From Phascolomyces articulosus (lineage: Eukaryota; Mucoromycota; Mucoromycetes; Mucorales; Lichtheimiaceae), in NCBI GenBank assembly GCA_025677815.1, contig JAIXMP010000006.1, forward strand, positions 124,001 to 188,000: a DNA stretch of 64,000 nt, written 5' to 3'. Below are positions 1 through 10,708 of the stretch, in pieces. Every line of letters starts with the position of its first letter. Positions within the stretch are counted from its first letter, which is position 1. The notes below the pieces were generated by a model, which saw only the letters and a program-made list of their open reading frames with translations, did no database searches and had not been told where the DNA came from. The position numbers and the translations under genes are program-made.

Positions 1-1113
1 TGATAACTGTATCAGAGGCGAGCGTGCTTTGCCTTGTAGGTGGGTCCATAGGGCACCATCGTTTAATACAGAAGCAGAACTGGTTCCTTTGTATTCACTG
101 ATGTGTAGATTGATGTGGGTAATGTTTAGGCAACTTCTATAACACTGAATAAATATTTAGTCGAGTCTGCCATTTTCATTGGGATATTAGTCAAGATAAG
201 AACGTTTAGGGATTTAGCATTATGAACAATAATCCGCTGAAGCGCCTGATCAACTTCATATACACCACTAACCTCTATACCCAAGATTAGTAAAAGCATT
301 GATGTAGTAGTCATATTATTTATCTGGCTTTTTTTTTCATCTTGTCCAAAAATTCTTACCAACATGTTCAATGTCGTGCCATTCACATCTATAAATAAGC
401 GCAACAATCTCGGCAGTGTTGACTTTAATGCTACGAACGTATTGGTTATTAACATCCCAAGCCAGTGCAAAATTGTTTTGGTCTCATCGGCAATCGCAAA
501 TCAATATCACGCCACATACTGTCCGGACACTCGTAAATTTTCTTTTGCCAATGTTTACATGTCGATGCAAGACAGCTTCGTTCTCGGAAAGCCAATCTTC
601 GAAGAATATTGCTTATCACATCACTGGGAAATACCCAATTGTTGTATTTTTCGACTTGGTTCAAAGCTGCATCTCTCAGAAATTCAAGGACTGCATACAA
701 TTGGGATTTATTATTGTTGCTTGGTGATAATGACTCGGGTGATTCGTTAATTTGATTCAATCCCTTTTGAACAACTAGATATACATCACGGAGACAGTTT
801 AGCCGTACATACAAATTACATGCATAAATATAACCATCCATCGAATAAGGCACGTGTTCAATAGATTCATTTACATCTAGAAGTGCAAGTTCCAGGTTTC
901 CTTGACTATCATGAGCAGCTGCTCGATGTATAAGTACAGTTGCTAATAGATTATTCTTGATTTCTTGAATGGTCAAGTCAAAAAAAATGCGGCTGCTTTA
1001 TGTTCAGGCTCTCCTAATGTCATTTGGTACATGGCATTTCCAAAATGTTCTTGGACCTTGCTGAATTCCAGAGCAGAATGGAGTTCATACGTCCAATATG
1101 CATCATTTGACAA
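1..1113 (-). pseudogene. Decayed TPR/F-box/LRR protein gene, 3' end beyond the window
   Basis: Three reading frames together spell one protein of the TPR plus F-box type common in Mucorales. An N-terminal TPR-like part contains LIHRAAAHDSQGNLELALLD. An F-box follows, with WVFPSDVISNILRRLAFRER and then STCKHWQKKIYECPDSMWRD. A leucine-rich part comes next. Lesions: the position expected for the start codon reads TTG (1111-1113). A one-base shift falls in the A8/T8 run at 980-987. The frame changes again near 490-500, and once more near 125-145, after which an open frame runs off the left edge. The family normally supplies substrate receptors for SCF ubiquitin ligases; this copy looks non-functional. 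Some shifts lie in homopolymers, so assembly error is possible for those, but the lost ATG is independent of that. The family call rests on recognition of the motifs; no search was run. Confidence 0.6.
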
Positions 1114-1502
1114 TTATGGCCTCATTATTTTCTTGTAACAAAGAAAGCAAAACGAAAATAAGCACTAATGGCTGTTTACACCAACTTTTTTTTGTACATA
1201 GTGTTATTTCACGCGGGTAAACACACAGACAAGGATTGCCAATATAATCGACTTCATGTACTGTAGATACTAAAATTTTGCAGTGGCAGTTTAAATCAGT
1301 GATATTTAACAGGATAGGTTCTACAATCGTACTTTGTAAAATCAGCCTTCTGTTTGTAGCTTCCTTAGTGAGTTCGGGTACAACCAGCTCATAATACGAG
1401 GCGATTGAAAATAAATTTTCATAAATACTCTTATATGGATACGATGAAACTAAATGATGGAAATATCGGCCAAAACAAACGTTCTTTACGCTCGAGTGAA
1501 TT
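1103..1502 (-). other. Unrecognised 132-residue open frame without ATG, possible 3' exon of a decayed gene
   Basis: Reading the minus strand from a splice-acceptor-like TTTCAG ending at 1503, the frame stays open for 132 codons to a TGA at 1103-1105. It includes CFGRYFHHLVSSYPYKSIYE and ELVVPELTKEATNRRLILQS. It contains no methionine at all, so it can only be an internal or last exon, or a remnant. The region further upstream on the same strand (to about 1700) gives short protein-like pieces broken by stops, with no convincing donor. It overlaps the lost start of the TPR/F-box pseudogene by a few bases. I do not recognise the family. Confidence 0.3.
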
Positions 1503-1796
1503 CTGAAAGTATAAATGGTATGTCTTATATAAAACTTGCTTAGTAAATGTCTGTTTCACAAATGTTGTTCAGATTCGGGTAAACACCATAACGTTAAATG
1601 TATATTTTATATGTTAGATAATTATCATAAGTCTGTAATAATTCTTGCTGACAATAGCAATTTTTCATGTTATAAAATAGCATAAAAATGCTTGACTATG
1701 ATGCAAAAAAACGATATAAATTTGTCAGGTCCGCAAGCATGGGAAAAAAAGACAAGATTTTCCTCCTTTCAACTTTATTAATTATATTACTCTTCA
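1503..1796. other. Intergenic region upstream of the LACTB2-like gene
   Basis: AT-rich DNA with no supported gene. Minus-strand fragments of coding-like sequence, interrupted by stops, suggest more of the decayed gene whose open frame lies at 1103-1502. The start codon of the next gene follows directly at 1797. Confidence 0.4.
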
Positions 1797-2828
1797 ATGA
1801 CTGAAAAGCTTGTATCTATACCGGCTTTTGCTCAACTCTCCAAGCAAGTATGGAGAGTACTTGGTCTCAATCCCGGCAAATTTACTCTCCAAGGTAACAT
1901 ACAATGTCTCATTCTAACTCCATTATGCTCATTCTGGACATTTTTATAAACTTTTATCTTAACGTTGCGATCTCCATTGTAATCTCCAGGTACCAATACT
2001 TATTTGCTTGGTAGTGGAGCAAGAAAATTACTTATTGATACTGGTGAAGGCATCCCTGAATATGCTCCACTCTTACATGAATCTCTTCAAAAGATTTCAC
2101 CTGATGCTTATATTTCAGATATTATCATCACTCATAGCCATCCAGACCATTATGGTGGTCTCAAAGATATTTTGGGTTCACCTTTGTTCAATAAACAGAA
2201 AATTACTGTCCACAAGTTCCCGTCCCCCATCCTTCAACGATACTCGGAAGAAGAAGGAATATTCCCTGAAGATGTTCCATATGAACCATTGTTCGATGGT
2301 AAAGTTTTCAAGGCTGACGCGGTGACATTACGCACTGTACATACACCCGGACATACCAAGGATCATTGTACATTTTTGTTCGAGGAGGAAAACAGTTTGT
2401 TTACTGCAGATTGTGTGTTAGGTCAAGGAACAGCTGTATTTGAAGATTTGCATGAATATATTGTCAGCTTAAAGAAAATACTCGAATTCAAGCCCGGAAA
2501 GCTGTACCCTGGTCACGGCCCAGTCATTGAAGAAGGAACTGCTAAAATCAAAGAATACATTAGTCATCGTGAACTTCGAGAACAACAATTAGTGAATTTA
2601 TTAACATCAAAAGAAGATAAGAAACAATGGACATCAATGGAAGTAACTTCTGTATTATACAAAGATTATCCAGAATCATTGCATTTGCCCGCTGCACGAG
2701 GTATTATGCTTATTCTTCAAAAATTGGAAAAGGAGGGCAAGGCAAAGATGGAAAAAGGATCAACAGAAGGCCAAAATTTGATGGATCTTATCAACAAAGA
2801 ATGGCAATGGATTGGTAGTAGCTTATAA
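1797..2828 (+). CDS. LACTB2-like metallo-beta-lactamase-fold endoribonuclease
   Basis: Two exons (1797-1893, 1990-2828) give 311 residues, about the usual length of the LACTB2 group. The metallo-beta-lactamase signature HSHPDHYGG lies near residue 81, followed by HTPGHTKDH, the metal-ligand Asp in FTADCVLG and the last histidine in LYPGHGPV. The C-terminal hundred residues, with LPAARGIMLILQKLEKEGKA, fit the LACTB2 winged-helix tail. Animal LACTB2 is a mitochondrial single-strand RNA endonuclease; the same activity here is inferred from the complete metal site and domain order. The start was chosen because it lies at the head of the short first exon, which joins in frame (Q-G-T-N-T-Y-L-L). 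The stop codon is only 6 bp from the stop of the convergent ETT1 gene, so the two transcripts probably overlap at their 3' ends. Confidence 0.85.
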
Positions 2829-2834
2829 TTATAT

Positions 2835-4300
2835 TTATTCTTCTTCCTCATCCTCCTCTTGTGGTTCCCCAGTTAACATATTCACCATATTCTCCAAATC
2901 AGAATTGTCTATAAATAATCATTTTGTTATATTAACGAGTTACCTTAATTAAAATATAAATGTTATCTTTTTCTTTTCTTATTTATTACCTGGATTCAAC
3001 TTGTGTGCTTTTTTGAATGATTCAACAGCTTCATCATACTTTTTAACAACATCATCTTCGTCATCTAATAAATTAGACTGACTCAATTGGAGCATTGCCA
3101 ACTGAAATTTATAAATTAGCATTACTATACCTGGGCACAGTTTATATTTCTTAATAGGAAAAAGTATGACTTTTATTACCAATTCCCATCCTCGAGGATA
3201 CTCTTTTTTGTTTTCTTCCTTGTAAATTTTGTTTGCATCTAACAATAACTTCTCGCTTTGTTCACACAATTCCTATAATACCATGTTAGAAATGATTTTT
3301 ATTAAAGTGATGAACTTTAGTTTTCATTTGACCCTTACATTTTGTTTTTCAACATCATCTGGAAGTAAACTTTGTTTATGTATTAAAACAGACGCTTTAA
3401 GTGCCAATAAATCTGAATCCTTTTCGTACGAAAATTGGTCAATAAATCGAATCAATGCATCTGATAACACCAAAACATGTTTATAGTGTTGCGGATGATC
3501 TAATAATTGAATATAGGAATGAAGATCATGCAATACAAATCGTGTTTCTTTTGTTGGTAAATCTTTGGTCGAAGTGAGTGCCTAAAAAATAAAAAATTGC
3601 ATAAATTTAATAAGCTTGAACACGTGTTTCTTCCGTCGCTCTTCCTCTTTATAATTACCTTTTCAATAGCATCCAGCGCTTCTTTATATAATTTTTCTTC
3701 TTCTCTCTTGATTGAATACTTTTTGAGCTGTTCTTCAGAAGGAAGTTCATCATCTTCTTCCAATTCTTCTAATAATTCTTCAAAAGCGCTGTTCAGCTTC
3801 TTGCGGATCAATTGCAACAATCCAATAGCAGATTTTGCAACAGTAAGCCAATGTTCACCCTTCATTAAAGAAGGTGATTTTTTAGCTACCCCTCGGAATA
3901 TATCAAGACCTTCTCGCAAGCTTTCTTCCACATCAATGGCTCGACCCAGTTCAACGAGACATGTTGCATATCCACTACGATCGTCTTTTGGATCTGTCTT
4001 TTCAAATTGTTCCAATGCCATGTCAAAAAGCCGGCGCACGATCTCGCTGTTGTTGTTTTGATCTGACGTTGTATTTGATTCCGCCAAGGCCATGGATAGT
4101 AGTTCTTGGGACGATGGTTCAAATGTTTGATCTTTCCCGCTTTCATCTTTGCGCGTAAAAGAGATTTCAATTTCGCCTACGTCGCATCCTTCACATTCCG
4201 GATCGTTACATTCGGGTACATGACCGTTTTTTTCTCCCGATTTAATACGTTTTGTACGAACAGAAGGGCCGGCATCTTCTTCAGCAAGGCGTTTGGACAT
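2835..4300 (-). CDS. ETT1: Ett1/Nro1 family nuclear protein (enhancer of translation termination 1)
   Basis: Five exons on the minus strand (4300-3659, 3581-3339, 3272-3180, 3101-2990, 2908-2835) encode 387 residues. The N-terminus is basic and nuclear-like (RTKRIKSG), followed by a small Cys cluster (CNDPECEGCD). A TPR-like helical body follows, including IVRRLFDMALEQFEKTD and YATCLVELGRAIDVEESL. The protein ends in a long acidic tail after NPDNSDLENMVNML. Budding-yeast Ett1 affects translation termination, and fission-yeast Nro1 regulates the prolyl dioxygenase Ofd1 in oxygen-responsive sterol signalling; which role applies here cannot be told from sequence. All junctions keep the frame. 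The gene diverges from LAS1 with 123 bp between start codons. Confidence 0.85.
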
Positions 4301-4423
4301 TATTTATGATTGAGAGTGGTAAAAAAAAAGGTTGCTCGAAAAGGAAAGAAAAATTAATGTGCGCTTTTTTTTTTGTTCAACTCTGTTTTTCCGATTCACG
4401 TCAAATATAGACGAAACGCCATT
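4301..4423. promoter_or_regulatory. Shared divergent promoter region of ETT1 and LAS1
   Basis: These 123 bp separate the two start codons and must hold both core promoters and 5' leaders. They contain T/A homopolymer tracts of 8-10 bases, typical of nucleosome-depleted fungal promoters, and no clear TATA box. Co-expression of the two genes is an inference from the spacing. Confidence 0.5.
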
Positions 4424-6695
4424 ATGCTACGTCAAGTTCCATGGAAAGATCACGATGAATTAGTCCAAGTGCACGATTGGTTATATTCTGATTCTAGATC
4501 TGATATGCAAAAGGGTGTGAATCGCGTAAGCTAAAAAAAAAAGAATGGTGATCAAGCATATGAAAAATAGTGTTGATATATTGAAAATAACTTATGCTAA
4601 TAATAAAACACCTGTCAAAAACTTAGATTTTAGCATGGAAAGCTCGTCAATATATACCAACAGCAATCGAAAGCACATTACAATTCATTCAATTGCGACT
4701 TCGCGACTGTGAAAAACTTTCATTTTCTGGAGAAGAATTACGACTTACATATTCTATGGCGATTGTTAGGTGGGTGGTGTTACTGCACAATCTCTTGCTT
4801 GGATACAAATATATCAGTGAGAATCCGAGTAAAACTGATAGTTGATTATTAGACTTGTCAATGGATCAATTGATCCTATGCAAAATAAAGCACGACCATT
4901 ACCAGTATCAGTTATGGCAGAGAGGATCAATATGCCTGGATGGTTTGTTGAAATACGGCATGATGCAACTCATGGATATCTCCCATCACTGGCACTTCTT
5001 CAAGACGCGGCAAGCCAGGTTAATATATAACCAATGTATTTATAACTTGCTCCGTTGACATATTTTTTACAACTAACCTATACTTCTATTATATGTAAGG
5101 CACTTGCTTGGATACAAGAAACATTTTGGGTTCCAGCATTACGGACAAATCGCAAACCAGTTATGGATAAAGGAAAATTACAAGATATTGAAAAAGCACT
5201 TGAATATTATCGAAAACAATGCATGGCTGCACAACTAAAGAGTAAGTAATAACAGACATATTTATTTAACTATGATAGTAGGATGATATTTTTATTTTAT
5301 TTTTTGCTCATCCACTGAAATAATAGATCCTAAGAAAAAGAATGAAGCACCGTCGCGCATAAGAGATAATACAATGAAGCGGCTTGTTCAAATTATATCA
5401 CCGGATGATATTCTTGAAGGTCTAGTCCCTGTATTACTTGATAAAGGATTTCTTATTCCAAGAGACAAAAGGTATGATTGTGTATGGCAGATCTCCTCAT
5501 ATATAATCAAAATAAATTAATATTTAAAATAGTAAACGTGCAGTGTTCGAGGATAATAATATCTCCAATCAATTGATTTATTTGTGGGCACCGCTGCTTG
5601 AAGCTTTAAGTGAAAAATTTGATGACTTTGGTATTAGTCTAATGTCAGCAATGCTAAAACGACTTGATTCTCATGATGGTAGGTTACAGTGATGCGTACT
5701 TTTATCCTTCCCATCTTACTCGAATCAACATTTATAACGTTATATACATTTATATATAGGGTTTGTGATGAACGATAAATTTGATTATCTGCTATCAGAG
5801 GTAAATAGGATAATACACTAGTCGTGAATAAGCTTAATTAAATGTGTTGTTTATACTTATATATTTTAGGATAGTTACGGATCATCACAAGAGGACATAT
5901 CACAAAGAAGTAAAAGTTATATTTTAACGATCGGTTAGAATCCTTTTCATCTGCCTTGATATATAAATCCATTTTTGTATCCGGACTAATAGTTTTTAAT
6001 TATTATAGCATATTGGTTTAAATATATCATCAATCATGACTTTGCCAAAGAAGAGGCAATATTTGCTGATGTTGATTTAGATGATATAGTTGAAGGATGT
6101 TTACGAAGTCCAAATTATTTGTAAGTTTACTGTGTCTAAATAGAAGAATTAGCTCTCATGATAGTGCTTCGTTGACTAATGGATGATATTTGCCTTGTTT
6201 CTTGTTTTACATATCGTTATATATAGTACAAGGATTGTTCTCCAGGCTGTTGCAGAAATTGAATTAGATGATATATCCCATTCTTTAAAACCTATTATTG
6301 ATGCTATTGGTAGAAACCTTAGTGCTAGTAGTAGTAAAACAAATCAGGTAAAGAAATAAGAATAATGGAAAGCAGGAATACATTGATTAACATTAACATT
6401 TTTATTCTGCATTTGATATTAGAATGTATTTGATTTAGAAAACGACTCAATGAAGATTGATATGGATGGAGAGCTTCAAGAACTAAACTCACAATTACAA
6501 CATATTCGAGGACAGGTATATTGTTTTTTTTATAAATCATGTATGTATTATTTCTTACAGACTGGTTCAATATAGGATTTTGATATGGAGACTTCAAGTG
6601 CATGGAGCCTTTATTCCAATACTGAGTGGACATCAACACCTATTGGATGCTTGCCAGGAGGCATCATGCCTTGCTTGGATTTACCTGACAATTAA
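4424..6695 (+). CDS. LAS1: Las1-like HEPN endoribonuclease of pre-rRNA processing
   Basis: Twelve exons: 4424-4525, 4627-4769, 4853-5018, 5100-5241, 5327-5471, 5533-5678, 5760-5800, 5870-5933, 6009-6120, 6227-6347, 6423-6515 and 6576-6695. They encode 464 residues. The N-terminal Las1 domain starts with VPW and holds ILAWKARQYIP, RLVNGSIDPMQNKARPLP and the HEPN catalytic motif RHDATH (residues 117-122), then LPSLALLQ. In yeast, Las1 with Grc3 cuts the C2 site in ITS2 during 60S maturation; that role is inferred here. The second exon starts after CTTAG so that ILAWKAR is kept; a nearer AG would delete family-conserved residues. An AATAAA stands 54 bp after the stop. The C-terminal half is helical and less conserved. 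Confidence 0.88.
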
Positions 6696-7308
6696 AAAGA
6701 TCCGCTCCAAATATAATTTGTGCTTATAAACGTTTATACCTAATCACCAATAAAGAAACCTTTATTAAAAATCTATATGCATGTGGGATATTGAAATGCT
6801 ATTCATTTCTGGGGAATATATGTGGCTATTATTTGTTATACGTAAATTGAATGTGAAAATTATCTGAAGACTATCCAGTAGTATGTATATATATTCACAA
6901 TATTAATAACAATGGACAATCGATCATAAACTTTTCACATTGCGGTTGTATAAACGATCGGATATCTTGGTGGAAAAAGAAATAATTAACTAATTGATGA
7001 ACCGTGTGCATTAATTTCCATCTTGGATTAGATCGCTGATAGAGTTCTTCTTGGCCATTATATATCCTGTTTAATATTGAATATTTAGAATTAACTCTAT
7101 GCGTAAATTAGCGGAATACTATTCATGATGTTGTAAATGGGACTTGTTTATGTCTCTTATGCTGGCAACCGGCATTCCATGGGCTTAAACACTTTATCAT
7201 GTTACACAGGATTCCTAAATAGGCAAAGTAAACGCAACCAAGAAGCTTGTATGAGTCGCCATTTACTTGACGCTTGCTTTTCCCTGTATTTTTTTTAAAT
7301 AAATACCT
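6696..7308. other. Intergenic region between LAS1 and UBP14
   Basis: It holds the LAS1 3' UTR, the UBP14 promoter and a minus-strand coding-like stretch described separately (6895-7066). On the same strand, 7130-7270 also reads as a protein-like frame (for example GDSYKLLGCVYFAYLGIL), but it would run into UBP14 and has no clear splice link to the first stretch. Confidence 0.4.
6895..7066 (-). other. Unrecognised coding-like stretch, possible 3' exon of a lost or short gene
   Basis: From a consensus acceptor (TTAAACAG, ending at 7067) the minus strand stays open for 56 codons to a TGA at 6895-6897, with the amino-acid mix of a real protein (YQRSNPRWKLMHTVHQLVNY, then HQDIRSFIQPQCEKF). No upstream exon could be joined with certainty. 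It may be a remnant exon, or the last exon of a small gene convergent with LAS1. No family recognised. Confidence 0.25.
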
Positions 7309-10300
7309 ATGGCCTGCACACATATCACCTCCACGCAACTCAAGGCGCCTAGTGTTTATACACAGGTGCATAAAGAAGAATGTACTCAATGCTTTGACAA
7401 TCAGGTAAGTTTTTTTCTGCTGTTCTCTTTTACCCATAGCGTCGTTTTACGTAAGCTCTAGTGGAAGGCATTGTTTTATTAATCGCGCAGCCGATTCTTT
7501 CTTTTGTTTACAGGATGGATCAGAAGGCATTGATGTTTGTTTGACTTGTTTTAATGGAGGTTGTATCGATCCTACAAGAGATCACGCACGAAACCATTTC
7601 AAATTGACGGGACACCCTTTGACGCTCAACATTCGCCGCATTGTCGTGGACAAGGTTAAACGCGTAAGTTAGGAAAAGATCCAGATAGATCATGCTGACA
7701 TTAGCCAATAATATCGTTAGCCAGACGACGGGACCCCACCACCACAGAAGATTAGCAAGCTCGCCATCGTACCCGAGGATGAAGAAGTAAAGTATGACTA
7801 CTCGCTCAAGATCCGCTGTTATGCTTGTCAAGGCGCAGAAGCTGCCAAGGATTGTACTCCTGAGGTATATATATATAGTTATAGGCAACACAAATTATGT
7901 CAATCAAGATATTTATAAGATGGGTTGTTTTTATTGATGAATGAAATAATAGGTATTAGCGGTAGTCGAAGGTATCATGTCTGCAATGTCCTCTGCAAAG
8001 CAATCGGAAGTCAAGGCATGGGAAGAAGAAATTACGGCGTGTGAACATACACTTTGTTTACAACAAGATCCTCCAAAGAAATTGGAGCAACAATCATTGG
8101 CCCATTGCGCAAGTTGTGAGCTCAACGAAAACCTTTGGTTGTGTTTGACTTGTGGTAATTTGGCATGTGGCCGACGACATTATGATGGATCTGGTGGTAA
8201 TAACCATGCGTTGGAACATTTTGAACAAACGGGTCATGGCGTTTCATGCAAGTTAGGCACTATTACTCCTGAAGGAACAGCAGGTAAAAAAGCAGTAGCA
8301 GCAACAACATATAAATTGGTTATAGATAAAAATGATATAATTGCATGGATTCCATGAAACTTAACTTGATTATTAGATATCTACTGTTATTCTTGTAACG
8401 ATGCTCGTTTGGACAATGATTTGTCAACGCATCTTGCAAATTGGGGTATCAATATTGCCCAGCAAACAAAGACCGAAAAGAGCATGACGGAACTGGTAAA
8501 TAATGATCTATCAATTATTTGTATTATTTCAATTCAATGGTTTACTGATATGATCTATTCTATGCACCAGCAATTGGAGCAAAACCTCAAGTTCGACTTT
8601 AGTATGACAACCGAAGATGGTAAACAATTAGAACCAAAATTTGGAGCTGGTTACACCGGCCTCAAGAATCTTGGAAACAGGTAAATTTAAAATGCTCAAA
8701 AAAAAAAAATCAATCGTCAATTTCTGAACTAAAGACTTATACCCATCTTTTCCTTACACAGTTGTTACATGGCTTCTGTGCTTCAATCTGTGTTTGATAT
8801 TGGTGCCTTCCAAGAACGTTATTATGAACAACTCAATGACCATGCCAAGATCTGCACAAATGAACCTGCCAATTGCTGGCACTGTCAATTGCATAAACTT
8901 GCTGACGGTATGCTTTCAGGAAGATATTCGCAGCCCAATCCAAAGAAATCGGATGAACAAGTTCCCTCGCAAGATGGTATTGCACCTGGTATGTTCAAGG
9001 CACTCGTTGGCAAAGGACACGAAGAATTCTCTACCATGCGTCAACAGGATGCGTACGAATTCTTCCAATATCTCACCAAAACAATCACACAAAAGGAACA
9101 TGCCACCAAGACAGCCGATCCAACCTCTCAGTTTGAATTTACTATTGAACAACGTTTGCAATGTGGCAAGTGTAAAAAGGTCCGATACCAAACGGATAAT
9201 GCCAATAGCGTTTCTGTGAGTGTCCCTGCTAAGCAACTGGGTGAAGATGCCTATGAGCCTGTTGATTTCTATGAATGTATGGATACTTTTGTTGCTGAAG
9301 AACTCGTGGAGGGTTATAATTGTCCAAGCTGTAATGAAAAAACTACAGCTCACAAGTAAGTATTCTCTTTTAGAAATTTATGTATATTTTACTTAATATG
9401 AATGAGATGAGCATATGATTAACCTATGTATTATTGATTAGGTCTACAAAGTTTGGTACCTTCCCAAAGGTTTTGGTTGTACACGCTCGTCGATTTGCTT
9501 TTATTGACTGGGTGCCACGAAAGCTCAGTTAGTATATATTTATATTATTCTTATACTATATGATAACTATATACATAACTCAATACTGTTGCATATTTTG
9601 ATAGATGTTGAAATCAAGTTCCCTGAAGGTGAGCTTAAATTTGACAAGTATCTGGGAAGCGGTCAACAGCCCGATGAAGAATTGTTGCCTGAAGATGCAC
9701 CCCCCGCTGCAGCAGGTGAGTTATCGCTGAAATGTTTTATGAAAAATATAATCCTAACACCCAATACTAATGGTTTCCTATATAGAACCCCAATTTGATG
9801 AAACTGCAGTCGAACAACTAATGGCCATGGGTTTCCCTGAAAACCGATGTAAGCGTGCATTGTTGAATACTGGTAACAATGGTGCTGAAATTGCCATGAA
9901 CTGGTTGTTTGAACATATGGAAGACCCTGGTATCGATGATCCCTTGCCAAGCCAAGCTGCCTCTGGTGGTGCCTCTGGTCCTTCTGAAGAACAAATTGGT
10001 ATTTTGTGTGAGATGGGTTTCACACCATTGCAAGCAAAGAAGGCATTGAAGGAAACAGTAGGTTTATGAAAATAAATCATTGATCTATTCATATCAAGAA
10101 AGACATGCGATAAAATCAATTGATCCAGTTACTTATAAATCCACTTTATTGTTATATAGAGCAATGATCCACAACGCGCTCTCGACTGGCTCTTTAGTCA
10201 TCCAGATGAAACTGGAGAGGAATCTGATGAAACTACACCAAAGGAATCACCTGGAGGTAAATGTCAGTTGATGGTTAAGAGAAGAATTAATGAACTAGTC

Positions 10301-10523
10301 TATTAATCTCTAAAAAAATGATACATGAATAGATGCCAATCCACCTTTCAACTATATTGTAAAGTCATTTGTTTCCCACAAAGGTACATCCGTTCATTGC
10401 GGCCATTATGTTGCACACGTCTTTAAGGAAGGTCAATGGGTACTTTTCAATGATAACAAGGTGGCAGTATCACCTAAACCACCCATGGGCGAAGCCTATT
10501 TGTATTTCTTGCAACGTGCTTAA
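7309..10523 (+). CDS. UBP14: Ubiquitin-specific protease Ubp14 / USP5 (isopeptidase T)
   Basis: Twelve exons (7309-7404, 7514-7663, 7721-7864, 7953-8283, 8377-8495, 8571-8680, 8762-9355, 9442-9527, 9605-9715, 9786-10057, 10160-10256, 10333-10523) give 766 residues, close to yeast Ubp14. Order: a variant N-terminal zinc finger (EECTQCFD), the ZnF-UBP domain near residues 185-275 (CGNLACGRRHYDGSGGN), the Cys box GLKNLGNSCYMASVLQ with catalytic Cys318, and two UBA domains (MAMGFPENRCKRALLNTGNN; LCEMGFTPLQAKKALKET). The His box is HCGHYVAHV (His728). The family disassembles unanchored polyubiquitin to recycle ubiquitin and keep proteasomes clear. The UBAs sit inside the catalytic fold, as in USP5. 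A poly(A) signal AATAAA lies at 10564. The gene converges on URA2. Confidence 0.93.
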
Positions 10524-10630
10524 ACCACAAAATTGTATAGAAAAAAAAGTTATTTTGATCTGCAATAAAAGCCCAAAAAAACATAATCCCATTTATTTTT
10601 TCTTTTTTTTTTTTCAATGAAACAATGAAG

Positions 10631-10655
10631 TAATAATAATAATAATAATAATAAA
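10631..10655. repeat. TAA trinucleotide microsatellite in the UBP14/URA2 3' spacer
   Basis: About eight TAA units in the 185-bp spacer between two convergent stop codons. No coding role; likely length-variable between strains. Confidence 0.85.
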
Positions 10656-10708
10656 AGCAAATAAAAAAAAATATATGTATATCAAAAAATGTACAGGTTT
10701 TTGTTTGT

